Source: Ilumatobacter fluminis (GTDB taxonomy: Bacteria; Actinomycetota; Acidimicrobiia; Acidimicrobiales; Ilumatobacteraceae). Taken from it: DNA of 64,000 bases. Under the pieces are notes generated by a model. That model ran no database searches, was not told where the DNA came from, and was given only the letters and a program-made list of their open reading frames with translations. The translations under genes and the position numbers were made by a program. Shown piece by piece: positions 16,841 to 24,882 of the stretch (the stretch's first letter is position 1; each line of letters begins with the position of its first letter). Location of the stretch: assembly GCF_004364865.1 (NCBI RefSeq), contig NZ_SOAU01000001.1:3504001-3568000 (forward strand), given 5' to 3'.

Positions 16841-17035
16841 ATGGACGACGACTCGTGGGGCCCTGGACGCGATCCGGCGTCGCGGTGGCGGTGGCCCGGC
16901 GGACACAACAGCCCGCGACTCACCGGCGGTGAACCCGACGGTGTCGGCGGACGGACGGTCCGGCCGGCCGTGCTGGTCGGCACGGTCGTGCTCGTGCTCG
17001 GCGCCGTCTTCGTGGCGCTGGTCGCGTTCGGCTGA
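16841..17035 (+). CDS. Small single-pass membrane protein, function unknown
   Basis: A 64-residue protein. The first 40 residues are charged and Gly/Pro-rich (MDDDSWGPGRDPASRW), and the last 20 form one hydrophobic helix (VLVGTVVLVLGAVFVALVAF). I do not recognise it. The leaderless -10, the clean transmembrane C-terminus and the absence of a competing gene argue that it is expressed. It ends 10 bp before the convergent selD stop. Confidence 0.55.
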   Translation: MDDDSWGPGRDPASRWRWPGGHNSPRLTGGEPDGVGGRTVRPAVLVGTVVLVLGAVFVALVAFG

Positions 17036-17045
17036 AGCCCGTCGG

Positions 17046-18068
17046 TCAGCGCAGGACGAGTCGGGCGTCGCCGGCCTCGACGACGCCGACGCGCCAGAAG
17101 CCCTGGGCCTCGAGGTCGGACGCCGCTGCGGCGTCGACGGCCGCGAGCAGCCCGCCGGAGGTCTGCGGATCGAAGCACAACGCCTCGGGTCCGGGCGCCG
17201 CCGACGAGTCGAGGTGTCCGGCGAGGTAGTCGCGGTTGCGCGGGTCGCCGCCGGTGCGCTGGCCGTCGTTCGCCGCCTCGAGCGCGCCCGGGTACGTGAC
17301 GATGCCGGCGGTGTCGACGACGGCGCGGACGCCGGAACGCTCGGCCATCTCCCAGCTGTGGCCGGCCAAGCCGTATCCGGTCACGTCGGTGACGGCGTGC
17401 ACGGCCCCGTCGAGGGCACGCAACGCCTCGGCAGCGGCACGGTTGATCGTCGTCATGCCGTCGATCGCCACCCGCTTGTCGGCCTCCGTCCCACACGCCA
17501 GCGTGAGGCCGGTGCCGACCGGCTTCGACAGCAGCAGCACGTCGCCCGGGCGTGCGCCGGCCTTGCGGAAGATCTTGTCGGGGTGGACGACGCCTTGCAC
17601 GGCGAGGCCGTAGATGGGCTCGGGGTTGCGGATCGTGTGTCCACCGGCGACGGCGCCGCCCGCCTCGGCCACGACGCGAGCGCCAGCCTCGAAGATCGAG
17701 ACGATCGCCTCGCGCGGGAAGTCCTCGGGGAACGCTGCGACGTTGATCGCCATGACGACCGAGCCGCCCATCGCGAACACGTCGCTGCACGCGTTGGCGG
17801 CGGCGATGGCACCGAAGTCGGCCGGATGGTCGACGAGGGGCGGGAAGAAGTCGGTGGTCGACACCATGGCGACGTCGTCGGACACCTTGTAGATCGCGGC
17901 ATCGTCGAACGGCGCCAGACCGACCATGAGCGACGGGTCGGTGGGCGCCGGGAACTCGGCGACCAGGTCTTTCAGGAGTGCGGCACCCCACTTGGCGGCG
18001 CATCCGCCGCACGAGGTCCACTCGGTGAGCTTGAGCGAGTCGAGCGAGGGCAGATCGGTGAGCGCCAT
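17046..18068 (-). CDS. selD: Selenide, water dikinase
   Basis: A 340-residue enzyme that makes selenophosphate from selenide and ATP. The active-site segment TSCGGCAAKWG (C20, C23, K26) has cysteine where some homologues use selenocysteine. The ATP-binding Asp residues in DDAAIYKVSDDVAMVSTTDFF, the SDVFAMGG motif, the GGHTI loop near 145 and the C-terminal QTSGGLL are present. No selA, selB, tRNA-Sec or ybbB-like gene is in the window, so whether the product feeds selenocysteine or selenouridine cannot be said. Start supported by TAGGCT 6 nt upstream. Confidence 0.93.
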   Translation of the reverse strand: MALTDLPSLDSLKLTEWTSCGGCAAKWGAALLKDLVAEFPAPTDPSLMVGLAPFDDAAIYKVSDDVAMVSTTDFFPPLVDHPADFGAIAAANACSDVFAMGGSVVMAINVAAFPEDFPREAIVSIFEAGARVVAEAGGAVAGGHTIRNPEPIYGLAVQGVVHPDKIFRKAGARPGDVLLLSKPVGTGLTLACGTEADKRVAIDGMTTINRAAAEALRALDGAVHAVTDVTGYGLAGHSWEMAERSGVRAVVDTAGIVTYPGALEAANDGQRTGGDPRNRDYLAGHLDSSAAPGPEALCFDPQTSGGLLAAVDAAAASDLEAQGFWRVGVVEAGDARLVLR

Positions 18069-18074
18069 GAATGC

Positions 18075-18080
18075 AGCCTA
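18075..18080 (-). promoter_or_regulatory. -10 element, leaderless start of selD
   Basis: TAGGCT ends 6 nt before the ATG at 18068. Confidence 0.45.
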
Positions 18081-18115
18081 GGGCCGACCCACCGCAGGGG
18101 TGCCGTCGGGTCGGG

Positions 18116-19318
18116 TCAGGAGAACGAGCCGCCCTGATCGTCGGGTTGCACCGACGTCGACGTGTGACCGGACCCGTTCGGCGGCGCCGCCCACAAACCC
18201 TCACCCGACGGCTCGGCGGTGGCCCAGTCGGGATCCATCACGGGTGCGGTGAGTCGGACCGGCTCGCCGGTCTGCTCCCACAGCACCGCCGGTCGCTCGC
18301 CGTGCCAGCGCAGCGCGAACGACACCGTGCTGCCGGCGGCGGTCGGCACGCCGTAGACCTCGACCGACTGGCCGAGCCACGCGTCCGGCAATCCGAACGG
18401 GAGCAGTGCGCCGCCGACGGCGAACGACGACTCGAGCCACGCCACGGCCGCGATGCCGTCGGGTGGCGTCGTCGGCCGCTCCGAGGCGACCCGTGATGCC
18501 ACGCTCTTCGCGAGGTCGCGCCGCGCTCGGTCCTCGCCGGCCGCGGCGAGGACCCGGTCGGTCGCCACGAGCGCGGCGTCGGTGGTCCACGTCGTGCGGT
18601 CGGCGAACTGTTCGACGGCACGCACCAACTCCTCCAGCCACGGTCCGGGCTGCTCCCCCATCCGGACGAGTTCGCCGAGCGCGAGCGCGAACGCCTCGGG
18701 TTCGTCGTCGGCATCGGGTATCGCCCCGAGCGCCAGCTCGCACCGCAGTGCCGTCACCGTGGCTGCCAGCGACGCGCCGCGTTCGCCGTCGGGCAGCACG
18801 AACCGGCTCGCACGCTCCGTCGTCGTGAGCCAGCCGTTCGCGACCTGACGAGCCGCCGGCACGTCCGGCAGACGCTCTGGGGCCGTGCCGTGCGGGATCC
18901 CGACGCGCACCGTCGCCTTGTGTCCGAGCGGCAGCACGAACGAGCCGGCGGGCAGTTCGATCCCTTCGATGGGGATGTCGGCAACGGGTCGTTCGGTGAC
19001 GACGTCGGAGCGGTCGAACGCGACCGCCACCGGGAGCGTCGACTCGTTCTCGACCTCGACGATCGTGAACCCACCGGCGTCGGGCACGCTGTAGACCCGC
19101 TGGACGACATCACCGTTCGGGACGCGGACGCGCGTCTCGGTGACCGGCGTACCGTCGATCCGCTGCTGGCGCACGGTCGGCTCGTCGGCGGGCACGTGCC
19201 AACGATCGTCGGCCGCGACGAACCAGTCGAGCGGACGGTCGTCGTCCCACGGCTCGATCCGCCCCCACGGCGAGATGGAGGCGCGCCAGGCCGAACCGGT
19301 GATACCCGTGGTGATCAT
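18116..19318 (-). CDS. Conserved hypothetical protein, cytosolic
   Basis: A 400-residue soluble protein that I cannot assign. The N-terminal third looks beta-rich, with WGRIEPWDDDRPLDWFVAADDRWHVPADEP and repeated short strands. The second half is Ala-rich helical, with no catalytic motif I can name. The start was placed at the ATG at 19318, where AGGAG lies 8 nt upstream. A longer in-frame extension overlaps gpsA and is Arg/Ala-rich shadow sequence. It follows gpsA by 61 bp and may be cotranscribed with it. Confidence 0.65.
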   Translation of the reverse strand: MITTGITGSAWRASISPWGRIEPWDDDRPLDWFVAADDRWHVPADEPTVRQQRIDGTPVTETRVRVPNGDVVQRVYSVPDAGGFTIVEVENESTLPVAVAFDRSDVVTERPVADIPIEGIELPAGSFVLPLGHKATVRVGIPHGTAPERLPDVPAARQVANGWLTTTERASRFVLPDGERGASLAATVTALRCELALGAIPDADDEPEAFALALGELVRMGEQPGPWLEELVRAVEQFADRTTWTTDAALVATDRVLAAAGEDRARRDLAKSVASRVASERPTTPPDGIAAVAWLESSFAVGGALLPFGLPDAWLGQSVEVYGVPTAAGSTVSFALRWHGERPAVLWEQTGEPVRLTAPVMDPDWATAEPSGEGLWAAPPNGSGHTSTSVQPDDQGGSFS

Positions 19319-19379
19319 CGAAGCTCCTCGGCGCTGGTGTCGGGGCGCCGCACCCGTGTCGTCAGGGGGTCGGGGACGA

Positions 19380-20384
19380 TCAGTCGAACTCGCTCTTGTT
19401 GCTGCGCGCCATGACGGCAGCGAGCGCATCGCGTGCGCTGCGGCCCTCGTGGCACACGGCGACGACCTGTTCGGTGATCGGCATCTCGACACCGTATCGG
19501 CGAGCCAGCTCGAGCACGCTGGGCGAACTCTTGACGCCCTCGGCGACCATGTTCATCGAGTCGAGGATCTCCTCGATCGACTTGCCTCGACCGAGTTGCA
19601 GCCCGACCGAGTTGTTGCGGCTCTGGCTCGACGAGCAGGTGGCGATCAGGTCACCCATGCCGGCGAGCCCGGCAAAGGTGTACGGGTCACCGCCCATCGC
19701 CACCCCGAGGCGTGACATCTCGGCCAGTCCGCGCGTGATCAGCGTGGCGCGGGAGTTGTCGCCGAACTCCATCCCCTCGATCATGCCGGCGGCGATGGCG
19801 ATCACGTTCTTCACCACGCCTGCCACCTCACAGCCGACGACGTCGGGGTTCGTGTAGACACGCAGACTCGGCTGGCTCAGGATCCGTTGGAGTTCGACGG
19901 CGATCGTGCTGTCGGGGATGGCCACGACGCTGGCGGCGGGCTGGCCGGCCATGATCTCCTTGGCCAGGTTCGGCCCGGTCATCAACCCGGCAGGACGACC
20001 GGGCATCTCGTCGCCGATGATCTCGGTCATCCGTTTCAGGGTGTCGCGCTCGAGCCCCTTCGACAGGCTGACCACCGGGACCCACGGCCGGATGGACCCT
20101 GCCGCCTCGGCGGCGATATCGCGGAAGCCGTGCGACGGCACGGCCATCACCAGCACGTCGGCCGACCCGACCGCCTCCTCCATCGAATCGGTGACCTCGA
20201 GCTCGTCGGGCAGCCTGAAGCCGGCGAGATAGTCGGGGTTCTCGCGCGTCGACCGCATCGTCTCGACCAGATCGCCGCGGCGAGCCCACAGCGTCGTGGG
20301 CGTGTTGACGGCGGCGAGCGATGCGACGGTGGTCCCCCAAGAACCGGCCCCGATCACGGCCACCCGAATCTCGGGAGCGCGCAT
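19380..20384 (-). CDS. gpsA: NAD(P)+-dependent glycerol-3-phosphate dehydrogenase
   Basis: A 334-residue enzyme that reduces dihydroxyacetone phosphate to sn-glycerol-3-phosphate for phospholipid synthesis. The Rossmann motif VAVIGAGSWGTTVASL is at the N-terminus. SLSKGLERDTLKRMTEII and MTGPNLAKEIM lie near 105-140, and the substrate Lys is in CEVAGVVKNVIAIAAGMIEGMEFGDNSRATLITRG (about 185-215). The C-terminal domain with GLAGMGDLIATCSSSQSRN is complete. Length is normal. Start supported by TACAGT 6 nt upstream. Confidence 0.95.
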   Translation of the reverse strand: MRAPEIRVAVIGAGSWGTTVASLAAVNTPTTLWARRGDLVETMRSTRENPDYLAGFRLPDELEVTDSMEEAVGSADVLVMAVPSHGFRDIAAEAAGSIRPWVPVVSLSKGLERDTLKRMTEIIGDEMPGRPAGLMTGPNLAKEIMAGQPAASVVAIPDSTIAVELQRILSQPSLRVYTNPDVVGCEVAGVVKNVIAIAAGMIEGMEFGDNSRATLITRGLAEMSRLGVAMGGDPYTFAGLAGMGDLIATCSSSQSRNNSVGLQLGRGKSIEEILDSMNMVAEGVKSSPSVLELARRYGVEMPITEQVVAVCHEGRSARDALAAVMARSNKSEFD

Positions 20385-20390
20385 GGCGGC

Positions 20391-20396
20391 ACTGTA
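20391..20396 (-). promoter_or_regulatory. -10 element, leaderless start of gpsA
   Basis: TACAGT ends 6 nt before the ATG at 20384. Confidence 0.45.
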
Positions 20397-20434
20397 GTTG
20401 CGGCTCGACCGTCGTGAACAGACGACGCGCCGCC

Positions 20435-20440
20435 TAGGGT
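20435..20440 (+). promoter_or_regulatory. -10 element, leaderless start of cofC
   Basis: TAGGGT ends 7 nt before the GTG at 20448. Confidence 0.45.
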
Positions 20441-20447
20441 TCGGCGT

Positions 20448-21044
20448 GTGGAAGCGGCCGTGCTGGTGCCGATCAAGGCGTTCCGGAACGCCAAGGGCCG
20501 CCTGGCCCCGTCGGTGTCACCCGTCGCCCGCGCCGATCTCGCACGGATGATGGCTGCACGCGTCCTCGATGCGGCCCGGCCGTTCACCCCGTTCGTGGTG
20601 TGCGACGACGACGAGGTCGCCGACTGGGCCGGGCGTCAGGGCGCGGAGGTGTTGTGGACGCCGGGGCTCGGCCTGAACGGCGCCGTCGACCACGCTTCGG
20701 CCGTCGTGGCGGGCAAGGGCTTCGACCACGTGGTGATCGCACACGGCGATCTGCCGCTCGCGACCGGCTTCGAGCACCTGATCGCCGACGGCGTCGTCAC
20801 CCTCGTTCCCGACCATCGCCTCGACGGGACGAACGTCCAGACACGGCCGGCGTCGACCGACCTCCCCGCCATGTACGGCGCCGGGAGCTTCCGGCATCAC
20901 CTGGCCGCCGCGCTCGAACGCGATCTCGAGGTCCGGGTCGTCACCGACCCGCGGCTCGCTCGTGACGTCGACACGATCACCGATCTCGACGAGCTCGGGA
21001 TCGGGCTCGGTGCCGACGGCAACTGGACCGGGCCGGACCGATGA
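20448..21044 (+). CDS. cofC: 2-phospho-L-lactate / phosphoenolpyruvate guanylyltransferase
   Basis: A 198-residue nucleotidyltransferase of coenzyme F420 synthesis (CofC, FbiD in mycobacteria). It activates phospholactate or phosphoenolpyruvate with GTP. The N-terminal VLVPIKAFRNAKGRLAPSVSP (lysine and GTP loop), the GLGLNGAVDHA segment near 74, the HGDLPLA metal-binding motif near 100 and the final DVDTITDLDELG are characteristic. GTG start with a -10 element 7 nt upstream. The next gene overlaps by four bases (ATGA). It implies that the organism makes F420. Confidence 0.9.
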   Translation: MEAAVLVPIKAFRNAKGRLAPSVSPVARADLARMMAARVLDAARPFTPFVVCDDDEVADWAGRQGAEVLWTPGLGLNGAVDHASAVVAGKGFDHVVIAHGDLPLATGFEHLIADGVVTLVPDHRLDGTNVQTRPASTDLPAMYGAGSFRHHLAAALERDLEVRVVTDPRLARDVDTITDLDELGIGLGADGNWTGPDR

Positions 21045-21808
21045 GCACGAACGAGCCCGGCCAACCGCCCATCACCAGCACCTCGTGGACGTCGGCGCTC
21101 GACACACCGAGGGTCGCGCTGGCGATCGGCGCACACCCCGACGACGTCGAGTTCGGCGCCGGTGGCACGCTCGCGAAGTGGGCCGACCACGGGTGCGTGG
21201 TGCATCACGTGGTGTGCACCGACGGTTCGAAGGGCACGTGGGACGTCGAAGCCGATCTGCCCTCGCTCGTCGAGCGGCGTCAGGGCGAACAACGCGAAGC
21301 GGGCCGACGCCTGTCGGGCGAGCGCGCTGGCGAGGTGCGTTTCCTCGGCGCCGTCGACGGCGAACTCGAGCCGACGGTCGAGCACCGGATCGGCATCGTG
21401 CGTGCGATCCGCGAGCTCCGACCCGACGTCGTCCTCGGGCACGACCCGTGGAAGCGATACCGGCTGCACCCCGACCACCGGGCCGCCGGGCTGCTCACGT
21501 GCGACGCCGTCGTCGCCGCTCGCGACCCACACTTCTTTCCCGACGTCGGCCCGTCACATCATCGCCCGTCGCACCTGTTCCTCTTCGAAGCCGACGAGCC
21601 CGACCACGTCGAGGACGTGACCGCCTCGGTCGGCCGCAAGCTCGACGCACTGCACGCCCACGAGAGCCAGTTCGAGTCGACGATGCACGCCGCCGACGCC
21701 GCGGAGCTGGCGGCGTTCGACGAGCGCATCACGGCACGACTCGCCGAACTCGGCGCGCCTCACGGCGTCGAGCTGGCCGAGGTGTTCAAGCGGATCTCCG
21801 ACTTGTGA
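21041..21808 (+). CDS. PIG-L family deacetylase
   Basis: A 255-residue zinc-dependent deacetylase of the LmbE/PIG-L fold. The metal-binding motif AHPDDVEFGAGGTLAKW is near residues 32-48, and the third ligand lies in HPDHRAAGLLTCDAV near 145. Relatives act on N-acetylglucosaminyl lipids or thiols (MshB, Mca). A mycothiol-related role is possible given the mycoredoxin-like gene, but the substrate cannot be read from sequence. Translation is coupled to cofC by ATGA. The 3' end overlaps the convergent VTC-domain gene by 23 bp. Confidence 0.88.
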   Translation: MSTNEPGQPPITSTSWTSALDTPRVALAIGAHPDDVEFGAGGTLAKWADHGCVVHHVVCTDGSKGTWDVEADLPSLVERRQGEQREAGRRLSGERAGEVRFLGAVDGELEPTVEHRIGIVRAIRELRPDVVLGHDPWKRYRLHPDHRAAGLLTCDAVVAARDPHFFPDVGPSHHRPSHLFLFEADEPDHVEDVTASVGRKLDALHAHESQFESTMHAADAAELAAFDERITARLAELGAPHGVELAEVFKRISDL

Positions 21809-22562
21809 CCATCGAGTCGTCGGGCACGACGTAGCGATCGATCACCCGATGCCACTTGTTCCGTGGCAGTGTCGGCTTCGACATCGCGAGGCCGAGCGCG
21901 AACTTGCTGATCGTGAGCGGCCGCCGACCGAGCCGCCAGAGTGCGCGGTCGACGGTGCCCGGTCCGCCCGGCGACTTCGTCTCGACCACGAACCGGTCGC
22001 CGATCCCGAACGCCTGGCCGGTCAGGTCGTCGCATCGGAGGTCGGCGTCGATCGTGATCCGCTGATCGCCGACCACGAGGGTCGTCCGGCGGTACCGGGT
22101 GCGGAGTACCGGTTCGAGCCGGTCGGCGGTCGCCGGGTCGACCGTCGCCGCGACGAAGGCGAGTGCATCCGGGGTGAGTCGATCGGCGTCCGCCGGGTCG
22201 TGACGACGACGCACCTTCTCGTTCTGGCCACGCCGCGTCCGTGTCTTCACTTCCACCCAGCAGGTGTCCTGGTCGACGTAGCGACGCGTCCGAACCTTGA
22301 ACCGATCGGGACGACGACGCGCAGCACCAAGGTACGAGTCGAGTTCGGGGGTGTCGAAGTAGATCGACTCGTACCCGAAACTGCGCTTGCCGTCGATCTC
22401 GAGCACACGGACCGAGGGTCCGAGTTCGCACAACAGCGCAGCGACGTCGCCGGGTTCGAGGACGTACTTGCGGTCGGTTCGGGTCATCAGGGCCGATCCC
22501 GAGAGGATCTCGTCGAGGCCGACGGCGTCGGTCCCCCCGACCAGGGCGTCGAGCGGGGTCAC
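21786..22562 (-). CDS. VTC-domain (polyphosphate polymerase-like) protein
   Basis: A 258-residue protein with the tunnel-fold VTC domain. The pattern includes MTRTDRKYVLEPGDVAALL near 25, YESIYFDTPELDSYLGA (about 65-80), FKVRTRRYVDQDTCWVEVKTR (about 88-108) and the closing VETKSPGG. Basic and acidic residues alternate as in metal/triphosphate tunnels. Bacterial members are found with DUF4956 and CotH-type genes; whether they make polyphosphate is not known. It overlaps DUF4956 by four bases. The final residues overlap the PIG-L gene on the opposite strand. Confidence 0.85.
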   Translation of the reverse strand: MTPLDALVGGTDAVGLDEILSGSALMTRTDRKYVLEPGDVAALLCELGPSVRVLEIDGKRSFGYESIYFDTPELDSYLGAARRRPDRFKVRTRRYVDQDTCWVEVKTRTRRGQNEKVRRRHDPADADRLTPDALAFVAATVDPATADRLEPVLRTRYRRTTLVVGDQRITIDADLRCDDLTGQAFGIGDRFVVETKSPGGPGTVDRALWRLGRRPLTISKFALGLAMSKPTLPRNKWHRVIDRYVVPDDSMVTSRRSA

Positions 22563-23146
22563 GCCGACACCTCGAACTCGGCACGGTGGTACGCCTGGTC
22601 CTGGTCGGCTTCCTGGAAGGCGACATCGACCAGGGTCGTGTCGTTCACCAGGTCGACCTTGCGCACGACGACGCGATGCACCGTGCCGCCGAGCAACGCC
22701 TCGACGTGTGCCCGGGCACCGGCCTCGGTCGGATGTGCCCGATCGAGCGTCATGAGTTGCTGTCGGTAGCTGCCGAGCAGTCGTCGATGATCACCGATGA
22801 AGACGGCGGCCACGACGGCGGCCATCAGCGCCGGGCTGAGCCAGCCGGGATCGACGGGAAAGCCGCCGAGGAGGCCGAGCGCCAACGCGGCGAAGTAGTA
22901 GGCGACGTCGTGCTGGGGCATCTCGTTCGAGCGCAGACGGATGATCGACAACACCCCGAACAGGCCGAGTCCGAGTCCGGCGCCGACTTCGGCCGACGAC
23001 AACGCCTGGGTGAGGGCGAGCACGCCGATGTTGATCACGAGCAGTGCCAGGACCATCTCCCGGCGGCGGTGACGCGGGAAGTACAGACCACCGACGAGGA
23101 CGGTGATCGCAACGAGATCGGCGGCGAAGAGGAGTGGGAGTGACAC
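22559..23146 (-). CDS. DUF4956 membrane protein
   Basis: A 195-residue protein with about four transmembrane helices in the first 120 residues (LLFAADLVAITVLVGGLYF, MVLALLVINIGVLALTQAL, GLGLGLFGVLSIIRLRS and ALALGLLGGFPV). A cytoplasmic alpha/beta domain of about 70 residues follows. The SIIRLRSNEMPQHDVAYYF segment is the family hallmark. It is probably an inner-membrane partner of the VTC protein; ATGA overlap indicates an operon. Divergent from the CotH gene across a 180-bp region that holds a candidate response-regulator box. Confidence 0.85.
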   Translation of the reverse strand: MSLPLLFAADLVAITVLVGGLYFPRHRRREMVLALLVINIGVLALTQALSSAEVGAGLGLGLFGVLSIIRLRSNEMPQHDVAYYFAALALGLLGGFPVDPGWLSPALMAAVVAAVFIGDHRRLLGSYRQQLMTLDRAHPTEAGARAHVEALLGGTVHRVVVRKVDLVNDTTLVDVAFQEADQDQAYHRAEFEVSA

Positions 23147-23262
23147 GGTGGTCTCCAGAAGGGTCTGAGCGGCCGTCGGGCCGGCTGAACGGAAGGTTGC
23201 GACCAGGTGTACGCAACGAACCTGGCAGTTGACCGAGAATCACCCCACAGTTCGGCAGGAAC

Positions 23263-23281
23263 GTTCACGGGAGACTCACAG
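23263..23281. promoter_or_regulatory. Candidate OmpR-type operator upstream of CotH gene
   Basis: GTTCACGGGAGACTCACAG contains TTCAC and CTCAC half-sites with an 11-bp period, the spacing used by OmpR/PhoB dimers. A similar site lies before the response regulator gene (24841-24859); the two fit GTTCACNNNRRACTCMCAG. It lies in the divergent region and could serve both the CotH and the DUF4956/VTC genes. Confidence 0.45.
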
Positions 23282-23326
23282 CGACGTCGCAGCCGGCTCG
23301 CATCCGCCGTCGCTTGCATCGTCACC

Positions 23327-24811
23327 ATGTTCGACATCCCCACTTCCCCCCTGCGCCGCGCCGCGGCAGCCGCACTCGCGTTGATCGTGCTGGCCGGCTG
23401 CAGCACGGCCGATGTCGCCGCCGACGACGTGACGTCGGGCGCCGCCACGTCCGACGATGCGACGGCAACCACCGACGAGAACGACGGAGCCGACGACGCA
23501 GACGTCGTCGTCTCGACCGGCTCGTTCGGTGCCGTCGGCACGCTCGACAGCGCGACCGCCCACTCGATCGAGCTCGAGTTCGACGACGACGACTACTCGG
23601 CCATGCTGGCGACCTACACATCGACCGGCGACAAGGAATGGATCGAGGCGACGATCACGATCGACGGTGAAACGTACGAGCAGGTCGGGATCCGGCTCAA
23701 GGGCAACTCGTCGCTCCGAGCGGTGGGCTCCGACGACGACCCGGCCACGATCCCGTGGCTGATCAAGCTCGACAAACTCGTCGACGGCCAGAACCACGAC
23801 GGCCTCACCGACCTCGTGGTCCGGTCGAACTCCACCGAGACGGCGATCAACGAGGCCGTCGCGCTCGAACTGCTGGAGGCCGCCGGACTCGCATCCCAGG
23901 ATGCGATCTCGGTCGCGTTCAGTGTCAACGGCGGCGATGCGGCGCTCCGACTCGTCATCGAGCATCCGGACGACACCTGGATGTCCGAGGAGTTCGGCGA
24001 CGACGGAGCGTTGTACAAGGCGGAGAGCACCGGCGACTACTCGTACCGAGGCAACGATCCCGACGCCTACGACGACGTGTTCGACCAGGAGGCGGGCGAC
24101 GACAACGCCGATCTCGACCCACTGATCGACTTCCTGCAGTTCGTGAACGAGAGCGACGACGAGACCTTCGCCGCCGAGCTGGACGACTGGCTCGACGTGG
24201 ATGCGTTCGCGACGTACCTGGCAATGCAGGACCTGATCGGCAACTTCGACGACATCGACGGCCCCGGGAACAACTCGTATCTGTTCTACGACACCGAGGC
24301 GGAACGGTTCACCGTCGTCGCCTGGGACCACAACCTCGCCTTCGGCGTCCAGAACGTGGGGGACGGTGGCCCCGGCCAGATGCCCGGGGGAGGCGAACGA
24401 CCCGGCACGGGCGATCTGCCCGAACCCGGCGACATGCCCGGCATGGGCGATCTGCCCGATCCCGGCGACATGCCCGACGTGCGCGATCTGCCCGATCCCG
24501 GCGATCTGCCCGACATGGGTGATCTGCCCGACATGGGTGACCGCCCGCAACGGCCCGGCGGCGAGACAGGGGCCGGCGGTGGCGACCCGATGGGCGGCTC
24601 GAACGTCCTCGTCGAGCGGTTCACCGCCGTCGACGACTGGAGCCGGCTCGTCGACGAACGAACCACCGAGCTACGAGCGGCGCTGTACGACAGCGGACTC
24701 GCCGCCGACATCGTCGCCACGTGGACGGAGACCGTCGTGTCGACCGGTCTCGTCGACCAGGCGACGGCAGACGCCGACGCGGCACAGATCCTCGCGATGG
24801 TCGGGTCATGA
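23327..24811 (+). CDS. CotH-kinase family lipoprotein
   Basis: A 494-residue protein with a signal peptide and lipobox VLAGC (Cys about 25), then an Asp/Thr-rich linker. The CotH-kinase-like domain follows (about 65-420), with VGIRLKGNSSLRAV, LIKLDKLVDGQ and the C-terminal lobe NFDDIDGPGNNSYLFYDTEAERFTVVAWDHNLAFG. CotH proteins are atypical kinases known from spore coats and other surfaces; substrates here are unknown. Near 355-410 there is a low-complexity block of about nine Gly-Asp-(Leu/Met)-Pro units. It ends ATGA over an alternative start of the response regulator, so CotH, RR and HK are one transcription unit. Confidence 0.85.
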   Translation: MFDIPTSPLRRAAAAALALIVLAGCSTADVAADDVTSGAATSDDATATTDENDGADDADVVVSTGSFGAVGTLDSATAHSIELEFDDDDYSAMLATYTSTGDKEWIEATITIDGETYEQVGIRLKGNSSLRAVGSDDDPATIPWLIKLDKLVDGQNHDGLTDLVVRSNSTETAINEAVALELLEAAGLASQDAISVAFSVNGGDAALRLVIEHPDDTWMSEEFGDDGALYKAESTGDYSYRGNDPDAYDDVFDQEAGDDNADLDPLIDFLQFVNESDDETFAAELDDWLDVDAFATYLAMQDLIGNFDDIDGPGNNSYLFYDTEAERFTVVAWDHNLAFGVQNVGDGGPGQMPGGGERPGTGDLPEPGDMPGMGDLPDPGDMPDVRDLPDPGDLPDMGDLPDMGDRPQRPGGETGAGGGDPMGGSNVLVERFTAVDDWSRLVDERTTELRAALYDSGLAADIVATWTETVVSTGLVDQATADADAAQILAMVGS

Positions 24812-24840
24812 ACACGTCACTCGCAGTCCGTCCCGAGGCA

Positions 24841-24859
24841 GTTCACAGCGAACTCCCAG
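24841..24859. promoter_or_regulatory. Candidate OmpR-type operator upstream of response regulator
   Basis: GTTCACAGCGAACTCCCAG carries TTCAC and CTCCC with an 11-bp period and matches the box before the CotH gene at 13 fixed positions. It suggests autoregulation, and supports translation starting at 24883 rather than 24808. Confidence 0.4.
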
Positions 24860-24882
24860 ACTCGCGTGCCACAGTGAACGAC

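Noticed and set aside
17036-18115. SelD as a selenoprotein with in-frame TGA
   Set aside because: The active-site codon is cysteine, and the reading frame has no internal TGA.
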